Below, in pieces: positions 46,276 through 56,204 of a stretch of 64,000 nucleotides of DNA (position 1 is the first letter of the stretch; the number at the start of each line of letters is the position of its first letter). The notes beneath the pieces were generated by a model that worked only from the letters and a program-made list of their open reading frames with translations, did not search any database and was not told the origin of the DNA. The stretch is from Myrmaecium sp. VS I D KN 1 (Eukaryota; Ascomycota; Dothideomycetes; Valsariales; Valsariaceae): contig JADQAV010000028.1 of the NCBI GenBank assembly GCA_019775845.1, positions 310,001 to 374,000 of the forward strand. The letters are read 5' to 3'. Position numbers and translations under genes: made by a program.

Positions 46276-47282
46276 GCTGGGCGATCTCCCTATCTTCCGG
46301 TGTCCACAGACAATGAGAGAAGACGGCCTTAACCTTCTGTTCGTCTCTGAGCCGCTGCTGTGGGAAGACAGGAAAAGGGAGAGGCAGAGGGAGAAAAGCG
46401 TGACTTGCACCAGGATGGACTCTGGACGAAGGCCTACACGGCAGGCATATTGCCTTTTTCTTTCCTCGATTCATGACCGCCACCAAGGAATAGTCGCCGG
46501 CTGTCAGACATTCTGTCAGCACGCGATAACGGTTCAGCGACAGCAAGCCGGGTGGATGCGGACGTACGGGTACGGGGCTGCCATGCCCACTCACGGTGGA
46601 CGGGTAGGAAATCCTCTCCGGGTTGAAGTCCAGATGGTCTGTGGTACCTATCTCAAGCGGCACGGGCCTAGACGGAGCGATGAAGTGCGCCCATGGGTGG
46701 GACCCCCGGACCCAACCGCCCGGTGCTTATCCGAGCGCGGAGGGGCCGGAGAAAAAAGAGGAGACGCGGACGATCCGGTTTGCCCCCCGCCATCCCCCCG
46801 CTGCCTGCGCTGGGAACGGGCCGAGGAGACGGGCGGTTGCTCCGATATCGCGGCTTTGGTTTTGCTTCCCTGCGGTTTCTGTGGAGAAAGCAACCGCCGC
46901 TCCGTAATTCGGGTTGGGTACTTTGAGGTTTTGCGGATATGGCAAGTGGCAGGGGAAGCGTATCGGTGCGGATTGACATCAGGCCTTCTGTTGCTGGTAT
47001 TCACTCGTTTAACACGAGGGAGCTGGCATGCCAGGCAGGTTTGCCTTCGAACATGGAAAGACAGGGAGTGACAAGTTATGGAACACACAGCAGTCAACAA
47101 TCGCAAACTTTTCGAATTCGTTCATACATATTGCTCGTTTGAGGCGACACCCGGTGTCTAAACCCTCTTCCGACACATACACGTTTTTCCATACGCCACC
47201 TTCTGCCCCCAATGGTGAAAGGAAAAGTCAAACCCCGGAAAAAGAACACAAACGCTACTCGCTTCCAAACCCCTCTTCCCCT
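46276..47282. other. Promoter region of the divergent ALA synthase
   Basis: 1 kb spacer between two same-strand genes. It has loose CGG-N5-CCG occurrences at 46738-46748 (CGGAGGGGCCG) and 46834-46844 (CGGTTGCTCCG). No gene supported; the open plus-strand frame at 46268-47071 is in part antisense to the leader and has no recognisable domain. Confidence 0.5.
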
Positions 47283-48422
47283 TCACAGCCAATCCAAAAA
47301 ATCCGGCGTGAAATAGCTCAGGACGGCATCAGCGCCGGAGCGAACGATAACCTGGGTCGCCTCGAAGGCCGCCTCCTTGAGGTCGAACACGCCAGCGCGG
47401 GCGGCGGCGTGGATCATCGCGAACTCGCCCGAGACCTGCATGGCGGTGACGGGAACGTTAGCGAGGGTGCGGGCGTCGCTGATGATGTCCGGGTACGCGG
47501 GCTTGACCATGATCATGTCGGCGCCCTCCTGGAGGTCGCGGAGCATGGCCTTGCGGGCGAGGGCGCGGGCGGGAGGCGGGAGGAGGTAGCGCTTGCGGTC
47601 GCCGAAGGCGGGCGCGGAGGCCGCCGCCTCCCGAAAGGGCCCGTAGAGGCAGCTCGCGTACTTGGCCGAGTAGGACATGACGGCGACCTTGCTCTCGAGG
47701 CGGTGGGCGATCAGCTTGAGCTTGATGGCGCGGACCCGGCCGTCGCTCATGTCGGAGGGGGCGACGCAGTGCACGCCCGCGCGGGCGAAGGCGAGGGCGA
47801 TGTCGGAGATGCGCGCGACCGAGGCTTCGTTGTCGACCGCGCCGTCCTCCGGGAAGACGATGGCGCAGTGGCCGTGGTTGGTGTACTCGCACAGGCTCAC
47901 GTCCGCGATCACGTATAGATCTGGGAAGGCCTCGCGCAGGCGCGGGATGGCGGGCATGATGGGGCCGTCTGGGCTGTCGGCCATGGAGCCGCGGGCGTCT
48001 TTGCGGTCGTTGCTCGGCGGCGAGCCGAACAGGATGACCGAGTGCAGGCCTTTCGCGACGAGAGGCGCGAGGAAGGGCAGGAGCTTGTTGATGCCTCGAC
48101 GGTACTGGTTGGGCAGGCTGGTGATGGGCTCTTCCAAGTCGGGGTCGGCGGAGAGGAAGACGGGATAGATGAACATGGACTGACGTCGGAGCGACTTTGA
48201 TCAGCATGCTTGCTGCAGTTTTCCAGGAAACAAATCGCAACGGCAGAGACTCACCTTGTGCAGCTGCCGCTCAGCCTGCCACATGGCCGACACGGCGTGG
48301 TTGTAACCGCTCTTGAGCTGGCTCGCGATGCTGGCGGTGCCATCCCGCGGCCACTCGGATGTTTCTGCCGCAAAGGGCGTTGCAACCTGTGCGGTTGAGG
48401 GGAGAGCGTCTATCGCGGTCAT
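47283..48422 (-). CDS. hemB: Porphobilinogen synthase (ALA dehydratase) with altered zinc site
   Basis: Condenses two ALA into porphobilinogen. Exons 48422-48255 and 48179-47283 give 354 residues. Both Schiff-base lysines are present, K229 in VMSYSAKYAS and K282 in ADMIMVKPA, with VSGEFAMIHAAA and the family ending DFLDWL. The metal site reads DVSLCEYTNHGHC: the first of the three cysteines that bind catalytic zinc in fungal and animal enzymes is Ser151, while Cys153 and Cys161 remain. The enzyme may thus hold zinc more weakly or have changed metal or inhibitor response. The N terminus is a little longer than in yeast Hem2. Its position among the other cluster genes and the changed site argue for a specialised copy beside a housekeeping one elsewhere, but that second copy is not seen here. 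Confidence 0.9.
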
Positions 48423-48900
48423 GGTGTCGATGTCTGGGTGTCCGGCGACGTGGTGTGTGAGCGGGTATGAAAGAGAGGGCAGACCAGAAGGCTTTGTATG
48501 ATGAGGCTGAGTCCTGAGCTTCTCGATAGAAAGGGGGTTTCCGATTCCTCTCCGGTCACAATGTCGCCGCGGTCTCTCTGAGGAAGGCTTATCGGAAAAT
48601 GGCAGTGGGTAAAGCTGTTGCCCTTCAGTTGGAATTGGAGCTACGTCTGTTTGGCAAACTCAAGATCAACCGGGTGGTGATCATACAATCCTGAATAGCG
48701 AGGGATGGGAGTATAGCTCCCAAGGGGGTGTTTTCACCGGCGCAGCATAAGACAGACGGCTTGAAGCAGTGCTTACTGCTATCTCCGTAGGAGCGGTAGC
48801 CTGCTGATGACTTCCATGCGACAGAAGATACCCGCGTCCGTTCTTCGCTCCAAAGCGTCAGCCAGTCAGTTGTTTCATGCTATCGTCGACCATCCCCCGT

Positions 48901-48957
48901 CCTTCGGACAGTCCGAAGGTCTCGAGGATCTAGTGGCGACATCAGACGGATCTTCCG
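48901..48957. promoter_or_regulatory. Two CGGA-N3-TCCG palindromes, hemB/amine oxidase promoter
   Basis: CCTTCGGA-CAG-TCCGAAGG (48901-48919) is a perfect 8-base inverted repeat with a 3-base spacer. CGGA-TCT-TCCG (48947-48957) follows 42 bases centre to centre, four helix turns. The core is the same as in the exporter promoter, which suggests one Zn2Cys6 regulator for both. They lie about 480-535 bases before the hemB start. Confidence 0.55.
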
Positions 48958-49435
48958 GCTTGGCGAGCAGAGGCCCCCACTCACTCTTAGACCGAGCAAA
49001 GAATCAAATGCTCCCATTGCGTTGCATCCGGAGGCGAGAAAAGATTCTCCATCGCACAGCGGACCTGATCGTCAACATGTTGTGAACCGATAGACTGACA
49101 GCCGCCGCATCGCCGCTCGTCGGTCGGTACCGCAAGCGCTCCGCTCCTCGCTTAGGACTAGGCAGAACGTCAGCCTCATCAAACGTCCCGCCGCTTGCCT
49201 CCATCCGTTAGTACTAGTGAATAGCTTCATGATATCCCCGCCCCCACCAGCTCACTCTGCTCACTCTGACTTCTTGCGTCCTTTCCACTAGTTAGCACAT
49301 CGTTCAGTTACTATGACAAACACTAGAGCCAGAACGTCCCAAGGCTGACTGTTCAGGACGAACCTAAGCAACACCACCGCGGCGGCTAGGGAGCATCACA
49401 GTAACTAATTGTCCTCTCCATTACAGAAGGCATTT

Positions 49436-49714
49436 ATGTTCACTCCGAACGCCCTCACCCCTCACGCAGAAAAAGCATGCGTAAGAGCCTGTGGGACGGC
49501 CTGCGAGAAGGCCTACGTGTGTCAGCACCACAAAGAGAGATCAAACAAGTTCCTCCGTGAGCCTCAGCTGCCTGCTAAGGAAAAGGCAGGCCCACAGTCA
49601 TGCGCCCTAGCCGCAGATGTGGTGTTCCTTAGGTTCGTCATGCTTGACAAGGGGAATCCCCGGCAGGAACGCGACCTTTCGTCCCCGGAGTGGTGCTCCA
49701 AAAAAGCGGAGTAA
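49436..49714 (+). CDS. Possible small Cys-containing protein (doubtful)
   Basis: An open frame of 92 codons starting ATG at 49436, just after a good acceptor-like sequence (ACTAAT...CTCTCCATTACAG, ending 49426). The predicted peptide has a spaced cysteine stretch (ACVRACGTACEKAYVCQ) and no hydrophobic signal. There is no recognised family, and chance is quite possible. If real it could be the second exon of a small cluster gene. Confidence 0.2.
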   Translation: MFTPNALTPHAEKACVRACGTACEKAYVCQHHKERSNKFLREPQLPAKEKAGPQSCALAADVVFLRFVMLDKGNPRQERDLSSPEWCSKKAE

Positions 49715-49930
49715 CCTGGTCGTGGTTGCATGATCGAACGGTAGTCAGGAGAAGAGATGACCGACCACTGATATATCGAAGGGAAGAAGGAGGGGTCTCT
49801 TCTTCGTGGATTGTAGCCTTTTGACTGTCTCCCCTTGCAGTATATCGTGTTTATTTTGGGTGGTTTCTTCGTTCACGCGCCTTTTGCCTCTCTTCACCTC
49901 TCTCTCAGTATTGCCTTGCCCTCTAGTTCT

Positions 49931-51533
49931 ATGAGATTAGCGACTATGGGCGGCCATCCAACGTCATCATCCTCCTCCTCCACATCGTCCGCCGACGTCA
50001 TCATCCTAGGCGCAGGGCTCTCCGGCCTGCAAGCCGCCCGCACATTGCAGGACGCCGGCCTCACGAGCATCATTCTTGAAGCGCGCTCACGCGTGGGCGG
50101 CAAAACATGGACTCAGACGAACGGCGAGACTGGAGCGGTCTCGGACCTCGGCGCTGAATGGCTCAATGACACAACGCAGCCCCACGTGTATGGACGAGCG
50201 AGGGAACTCAGACTCGAGTTCCGCGAGGTGGTGGTCAAGGGAGATGCTGTGCTGCAGGACCTGGATGGTGGGATTGTGCGGCATGAGTATGGTGTGCAGG
50301 CGCCGGTGAGCTTACTTTGTTCTTTCCACCTTCTCCAAATTCCGGGTTCCAGCATGAAAAGGAGGTGCCTGAGGGAAAAGGGGAGATCTGAGCGGGAAAT
50401 GGCTGATTTCCGTCGTCGCAGCTGCCAAATCACGAGGATGAGACCGTCGCGCGGGTGCGGGACTCGCTCGAGGAAGCGTACAATGGGATCGACCTGGCCA
50501 AATGGTACAAGAGCCCGCACGACGACGTGACGCTGGAGGACTTCGTGCGCAACCGCGGAGGTGGACCGGCGACCCTGGCGACGGTCGCGGTGTGGACGCG
50601 GGTCATGCTGGGCTGTGAGCCGGCCGAGCTCAGCGCGGCGTACTTCCTCGTCTACTGCCGCAGCCAGGGCGGCCTGATGAAGATGCGGTCGGGCAAGGTG
50701 CAGGGGAGGTATCTTACTGTGGTGACAGGTTCGTGAAGGCGCTGTGTCCGTTGACGTCTCTCTTCGTAATGGGGCTGATGGTGGCATCTTTTTCAGGCAC
50801 ACAGTCCATTTCTCAAGGCCTCGCGGCCTCGTTGACGCCCGGCAGCATCAAGCTGGGCACCGCCGCAGAATCCATCGTACAGACATCCGAGGGTGTCGAG
50901 GTGCGCAGCTCTGCCGGCCACGTCTTCCGCGCTCGGAAAGCCATCGTTGCCTTTTCCACCCCGCTCTACGAAAAAATCCGCTTCGAGCCCCCACTGCCGG
51001 CGGAACACGCTCTGCTGGCGCGCTCGACGCGGATTGGGTACTATACCAAAGTGATGGCGTCGTACTCGCGGCCGTGGTGGAGGGACACGGGGCTCTGCGG
51101 CGCCTCCCAAGCCTTCCTCGGTCCCGCGGCCGCGACGCGCGACACGAGCGTTGATGCTCTTAACCGATACCGTCTGACAAGCTTCATCGCGGGAGCGCCG
51201 GGGCGGGAGTGGTCGCGACTACCGCCAGCAGAACGGCGGAGAGCTGCGTTGGCACAGTTGGCGTGCCTGTTTGGCGGGAAGGATGAGGAGGTTCAGGAAC
51301 CGACGGAGTATGTAGAGCAGCAATGGTCGGAGGAGGAGTGGAGCTTAGGCTGTCCGTGCCCGTACACGCTGCCGGGTGTGCTCTCGAAGGTTGGCGAGCA
51401 TCTTACGGCGTCGCATGGCCATGTTCATTTTGCTGGTGCGGAGACGGCGGAGAAGTGGAAGGGATATATGGAGGGAGCGTTGACTGCGGGGATCAGGGGG
51501 GCGGAGGAGGTGGTGAAGGCTCTTCGAGGTTGA
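49931..51533 (+). CDS. Flavin-containing amine oxidase (MAO-N-like)
   Basis: FAD enzyme expected to oxidise an amine to an imine or aldehyde. Exons 49931-50305, 50422-50728 and 50797-51533 give 472 residues. The Rossmann motif VIILGAGLSGLQAARTL sits at residues 23-39, followed by ILEARSRVGGKTWT and SDLGAEWLN. The middle has FSTPLYEKIRFEPPLP and the flavin-contact lysine in GYYTKVMASYSRPWWR; the C terminus reads HFAGAETAEKWKGYMEGALTAG, including the Trp-x-Gly-Tyr aromatic wall. The region before it (CPCPYTLPGV) lacks the covalent-FAD Ser-Gly-Gly-Cys-Tyr motif of animal MAO, so FAD is probably non-covalent as in Aspergillus MAO-N. No peroxisomal Ser-Lys-Leu ending. In this cluster the amine could be ALA, porphobilinogen or an NRPS product. 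A second ATG at 49946 is an equally possible start. Confidence 0.88.
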
Positions 51534-51988
51534 GTCTGCTGAGCTCGTAAGAAACTGGTCCTGAGAAGCATCCAAGAAGACTATCCTATGACGTCTGGCA
51601 CTTATGTCGTGGTGCCAGCAGTTTGCAATTGTATACAAATGGGTTCTTGGCATGGTGTTGAGTTGGAAAGACCTCGCGGACCCTGTGACGTCTTTAACCG
51701 GGGTTCTCCCGCCCAGGCTTTGACTACAGACGGATGATTTGTGGACATCAAGAAGTCTCAAAGCCTCAACTGGTTCAACCCAAGTCGAGCTATCTACCAT
51801 GATCAAATGTCCCCACAGCTGATGTGAATGGATCCCTCAACGGTGGCTGTTCAGGCAAACGCGAGTGAAGAGATTTGTTCTGGCATGTTTAGCTCTGGAA
51901 TATCCAAATACAATCGACGAAAAGCTTCAGAACGAGGGAAATCAAATTCATTCTGCTCAAAGATCCAGCATGATCAAAACCAACCAGT
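51534..51988. other. Tail-to-tail spacer amine oxidase / hemA
   Basis: 455 bases, no feature seen. Confidence 0.6.
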
Positions 51989-53761
51989 CTATGCGGCGGC
52001 CGCCGCTACAGCTCCTGACGCCTGCTCCACCTCGACCACAGTCCTGAATGCCCCATCCACCTTCGCAGCGGCAGCATCACCGTCCAGCGACCCCTCCGAA
52101 ACCCCCAACTGCTCATCCGTCCACAGTGGCGCATCACCACGGCGCTGCGGCTGACCAACACCCAAAAAGCCACCCTGAGCTGCCCAATCACTCGTCCTTC
52201 GAATCCCCAGCTCAGTCCATACCGCGTCCAGCGCGGCGACCAGGTGCTCACGATGCTCGCAGCCATGGCCGGGGGTCGGGGTGATGCGCAGACGCTCCTC
52301 GCCCACGGGCACGGTGGGGTAGTTGATCGCCTGGACGTAGATGCCCCAATCCTCCAGGAGGGCGTCGGAGGCGCGCTTGGCGAGTGCCGCGTCGCCGACC
52401 AGGACGGGGATGATGTGGGATGGGTTCGGGATGACGGGGATGTTGACCGCGCCGAGGGCCTTCTTGACCGCGCGCGTGTTGAGCTGCTGCTGCCGTCGCT
52501 GGGCGTTGGTCGCCATCTGCACCTCGACGGAGGCCTGGGCGCCGGCCATGACGGCGGGCGGGAGGGTGGTGGTGAAGATGAAGCCCGGGGCCAGGGATCG
52601 GATGGTGTCGACCATTTTGGCGGAGCCGGCGATGTAGCCACCTACGCAGCCGTAGGCTTTGCCGAGAGTGCCGGTGATGATGTCGACGCGGTCCATGACG
52701 GTCTTGTAAAGCCCGGAACTGTGCGTCTGAGAGCTCGCATGGCGGTCATAGTCGAGGTGCTCGGCTACACCGGCACCGTGCGGTCCGTACAGGCCGACAG
52801 CGTGCACTTCATCGAGGAAGGTGATTGCCCCGTACTTGTCGGCGAGGTCGCATATCTGCTCAATCGGGCTGATCGAGCCGCACATGCTATAGACGCTTTC
52901 GAAGGCAATGATCTTAGGGACGTCGAGGGGCAACGAAGCCAGCTTGGCCTCAAGATCAGCCATATCGTTATGCCGGAAAATCATCTTTCGAGCGCCTGAA
53001 TGGCGGATGCCCTGAATCATGGAAGCATGATTACTGCTATCTGACAGGATTACGCAGTTGGGAAACTTGCTGCCGAGAGTGGCCAACGTCGCGTCGTTTG
53101 CGACGTAGCACGAGGAGAAGACCAGCGCGGCCTCCTTCTTGTGGAGCCGAGCCAGAGTCTCTTCAAGACCAACAGCGTGTTGATTGTGGCCGGAAATATT
53201 GCGAGTCCCTCCTGCGCCTGCACCGTATGTGTCGAGCGTCTGGTGCATCTTCTGTAACACTTGAGGGTTCTTGCTCATCCCCAGGTAGTCGTTGGAGCAC
53301 CAGACGGTCACTTTCCGATGCTCAGGGGCAGCCATGTGGGCACGCGGGAAGTCGCGTGCCAGCCGATTGATGTTGTTGAAGTAGCGATAGGACTTGTCCT
53401 TGTGCTTCTTGTCCAGCTCATTCTGATAGAAAGCAGCATAGTCGAAAGCTCCTGAACTTGGAGGGCTCGTTGGGGAGACAGCATCGCTCAAGCCAGCAGA
53501 GGAGCGAGCAGTCGAGTGCAGGAGACGGGAGCTGTGAGGCCCTCGAATATGTGAAGCTCGGGAGTTCAATCTGCCGGCGACTTTTGCACTCTGCACCGCC
53601 ATCGCCTTGTGCATGACAGGGCAGCAGTGGGCCTTGGCCTGGAGCTTCGATAAGGAACCATGGTCTACTGAGGCACTGGTTGACAGCGACTTCAGAGTGG
53701 CAGGCGTGGTCTTGCGCAAGAATGGGCAGGCGTTGTGCGAGACGCGCAACAGAGCCTCCAT
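51989..53761 (-). CDS. hemA: 5-aminolevulinate synthase, canonical mitochondrial type
   Basis: Single exon, 590 residues from ATG 53761. First and rate-limiting enzyme of the heme pathway: glycine plus succinyl-CoA to ALA in the mitochondrial matrix. The N terminus is a long presequence with two Cys-Pro heme-regulatory motifs, ACPFLRK (Cys12) and HCCPVMHK (Cys47), which let heme block import or activity. The core is standard: [40 protein letters not shown] (Thr186), [29 protein letters not shown] and the PLP lysine K368 in GTLGKAYG, then [12 protein letters not shown]. The overall sequence is very close to Aspergillus HemA as I remember it. It may be the genome's only housekeeping copy lying at the cluster, or a recent duplicate. 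The C terminus ends in an Ala run. Confidence 0.93.
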   Translation of the reverse strand: MEALLRVSHNACPFLRKTTPATLKSLSTSASVDHGSLSKLQAKAHCCPVMHKAMAVQSAKVAGRLNSRASHIRGPHSSRLLHSTARSSAGLSDAVSPTSPPSSGAFDYAAFYQNELDKKHKDKSYRYFNNINRLARDFPRAHMAAPEHRKVTVWCSNDYLGMSKNPQVLQKMHQTLDTYGAGAGGTRNISGHNQHAVGLEETLARLHKKEAALVFSSCYVANDATLATLGSKFPNCVILSDSSNHASMIQGIRHSGARKMIFRHNDMADLEAKLASLPLDVPKIIAFESVYSMCGSISPIEQICDLADKYGAITFLDEVHAVGLYGPHGAGVAEHLDYDRHASSQTHSSGLYKTVMDRVDIITGTLGKAYGCVGGYIAGSAKMVDTIRSLAPGFIFTTTLPPAVMAGAQASVEVQMATNAQRRQQQLNTRAVKKALGAVNIPVIPNPSHIIPVLVGDAALAKRASDALLEDWGIYVQAINYPTVPVGEERLRITPTPGHGCEHREHLVAALDAVWTELGIRRTSDWAAQGGFLGVGQPQRRGDAPLWTDEQLGVSEGSLDGDAAAAKVDGAFRTVVEVEQASGAVAAAAA

Positions 53762-56204
53762 GACGAATGCTGGATATGGACGGTGGAAACTGAAGGACAG
53801 ATCGGAAGGGAAATTGATCAATCGAATCGTGATGAGCGCGACTGGAGAGAAAAGTGGTCATATGTAAAGAGTGGCCTTCGATTCGACATGCTCTGCTCCC
53901 CGGTCCTGCTCTTGCGTCCCTGCACCATACAATCCATCAGCCAAATGGTGCCAATCTCATCAGTTGTCCAGACCGGCGGCGAGGGATCCGGGCAATGCAA
54001 CATTGGCGCCTAGCGAAGCTAACGTGTGAACTCGGGAGAGGAGAAGGAGACCGTGACTGTTGATGAGAGGAGACTCCGCACGTTGAAAGCGTTCGGCTTG
54101 TGCTGACAGCATGAGATGCTCGGCAGTCGGTATCTCTCAGTCTCGGACTCTCCAGTTCACCTCTGCTACCCCACCACAACCCCCGAGGCTTAGGGCTGAA
54201 ACATCGGCCGGCCCGTGCCTGGACGGTGCGCGACGCTAAGGCAGCGACCGCCGTTGGGGCGGTGGGATCCTGGCCGAAGGAGCACAGGGGCCACATCGAG
54301 GACGCTCCATCCTCCGTGCTCCCGCCCCCACGGAGAGCGTCTTGTTGGCGGGACGGGTCGGACAGCAATCCTGTATCTCCTGATTCAGACTTGAGTGGAG
54401 AAAGGTCCCCGCCTTCCTTCGACAGGAGGATTTGGAGCACCGTCCATTGACAGCCAGATATAAAAGGTACGGAACCGGTGGTATCTTCCTCATCAAGCTG
54501 CCTGGTAAGGAGTACAGCCATGTCCCTCCCAATGGCCGTCCAATTAACATGGACTGTGACACTGATGAGGTTCTTCTCTATGTGATCTCACTGCCATACT
54601 ACAGAAGAGCTTTCTAGCCGCAGCCGCTGTCAACGTCAGCCACTAGCAACGGTCGTGGTGGGAGGAGCTTGCCTTTCCAATAAAGCGAGATAGGAGTATT
54701 GGTCAGCTTGGAGTGGTGGTCTAGACAGGGGTTTTGATCCTCCCGCCAGCAAAAGCAAACAGAACACCAACCAGCAGGTCTGATAGCAGGGTAGATGTGG
54801 GGAAAGGAGAAACATCCGCCTCTCATCGGCAATCCCACGAATCCTCCCCTTAAGGATATGTTCCCCTTCGGCATTTCAAATTGCGGGAAGGATACGGAAC
54901 AGGCGCTCACACTGGCAGTCAAACGGCTTTCCGGTGTACGATGCCGTGACGTTGTTCGAACACGTAATCCACTGGTGCGTACCGCTTCCTATCTCGTATC
55001 TAAGCAGGACTTGGAACAAGATAGGCACGGCGGTTCACGAGGCGGAAATATGGGCCTAGAAGGCCGCTGCAATGGCATGGAGCAATTCAGCTCCTTGCTC
55101 TCATCCTCCATGATGATCTGCTGGGTGCCTGGCAATCCTGCCGGTCCAATCATCATCACTCGTGCAACTACAGGGGCTCATCACGCACCGAACGTAGGAA
55201 AATACACATCCTCAACCCTTTCACTTGCAACATCACGTCCAACTTCAAGGATCTCCCGCGGCTGATTTACCGGGTGAGAAGCTCTTGTGCGCCCATTGGC
55301 CGGCCTCGCGTCGAGCATCTTCTTCTAAGATCACGCCAATTGTCGGCGGTCTGATGAAAGTCCGTACGGACTCACTCGCCCAAATCACTAATGTCTGACC
55401 CCATAGGGGTCGTTGTTGCGAAGCCCTGCTGCTTCCACCGGCGACGGCGGCGTGTTCAATAGTAACGCTAGGGTCTTTCCACTATGGCTCCTGCCGCCAC
55501 CGTCCATCCGATACATGTCGGCCCTTAACTTCCCAGCAACTAGTCAGCCCGGGTTACATAGTGCCGTCAGGGGCCGCTTTCCAAGGAACACCCTTTGCCA
55601 GCTTACGCAAGGATGGGGGACACGGGTTGCTTGACATCCAAGAGATGGCGAATGTTGATGGCGGAGGGGACTTTATCGACCGGCTCTCCACATCCGTTCT
55701 CACCCAAAAGCAGACGGCACCATGCACATCGGCGGCTTCTAGAGAGCGAACTCCGTGGCAGATCCACCGTTCTCCAAAGATGGAAAGATCACCATCCGTA
55801 TGCTCCACCCAAAACAGGGGACCATTGAATCCGCTAGGTCAGGTTCTGGACGGGCGGTTGCCCACCATGGATATACAATGTCTAGATTTCTAGACTGATT
55901 CACTATAGGTGCAGTGTTGCCCCGCCATTGGCTTCCCATGCGCCTAAGCACCGTCGTTTCCTTTGTACTACCGCCCCTCAAAGCGAAGGATTCACTAATT
56001 GTCCTTCCGTGCTAAGCCACCCCGCTCCCGTAGGTACGAGGGAGGCAAGAAAGGAAGAACGACAGCTGTTGCACAATAACGACTGTCTACCCGTCCCCTT
56101 TCTTTTTTACTTCCCAGGATAGTCTGAATGGCATCGGATGGTCCGAAAGAGGTCCTCCTTCCTCCTCTCATCACCCTCTTCTTGCCGCTTGTATCGTGCC
56201 CTTC
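53762..56204. other. Divergent spacer hemA / Zn2Cys6 regulator, 2.4 kb
   Basis: The longest spacer in the cluster. It contains one near-match to the palindrome (TCGGA-CTC-TCCA at 54143-54154) and a CCG-TA-CGG palindrome near 55362-55371. A segment at about 55541-55895 looks like decayed or spliced coding DNA and is listed separately. Nothing else recognised. Confidence 0.5.
55541..55895 (+). pseudogene. Possible decayed gene fragment
   Basis: Two adjacent plus-strand frames have protein-like content: one at about 55541-55712 (including GYIVPSGAAFQGTPFASL) and another at about 55743-55895 (including ADPPFSKDGKITIRMLHPKQ). They are in different frames and no intron with good ends joins them cleanly, so a remnant of a former gene or a poorly understood exon pair are both possible. 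No family recognised. Confidence 0.22.

Larger units (their letters stand above)
48423..49930. other. Divergent promoter region hemB / amine oxidase, 1.5 kb
   Basis: Long divergent spacer with two CGGA-N3-TCCG palindromes (48901-48919 and 48947-48957). It also contains a short frame at 49436-49714 listed separately. Otherwise no gene seen. Confidence 0.6.

Noticed and set aside
46268-47071. 267-codon plus-strand frame in the ALA synthase promoter
   Set aside because: No domain, no convincing start context, and it begins over the ALA synthase coding start on the other strand.
52244-52999. 251-codon plus-strand frame opposite hemA
   Set aside because: Antisense shadow of a highly conserved ALA synthase region.
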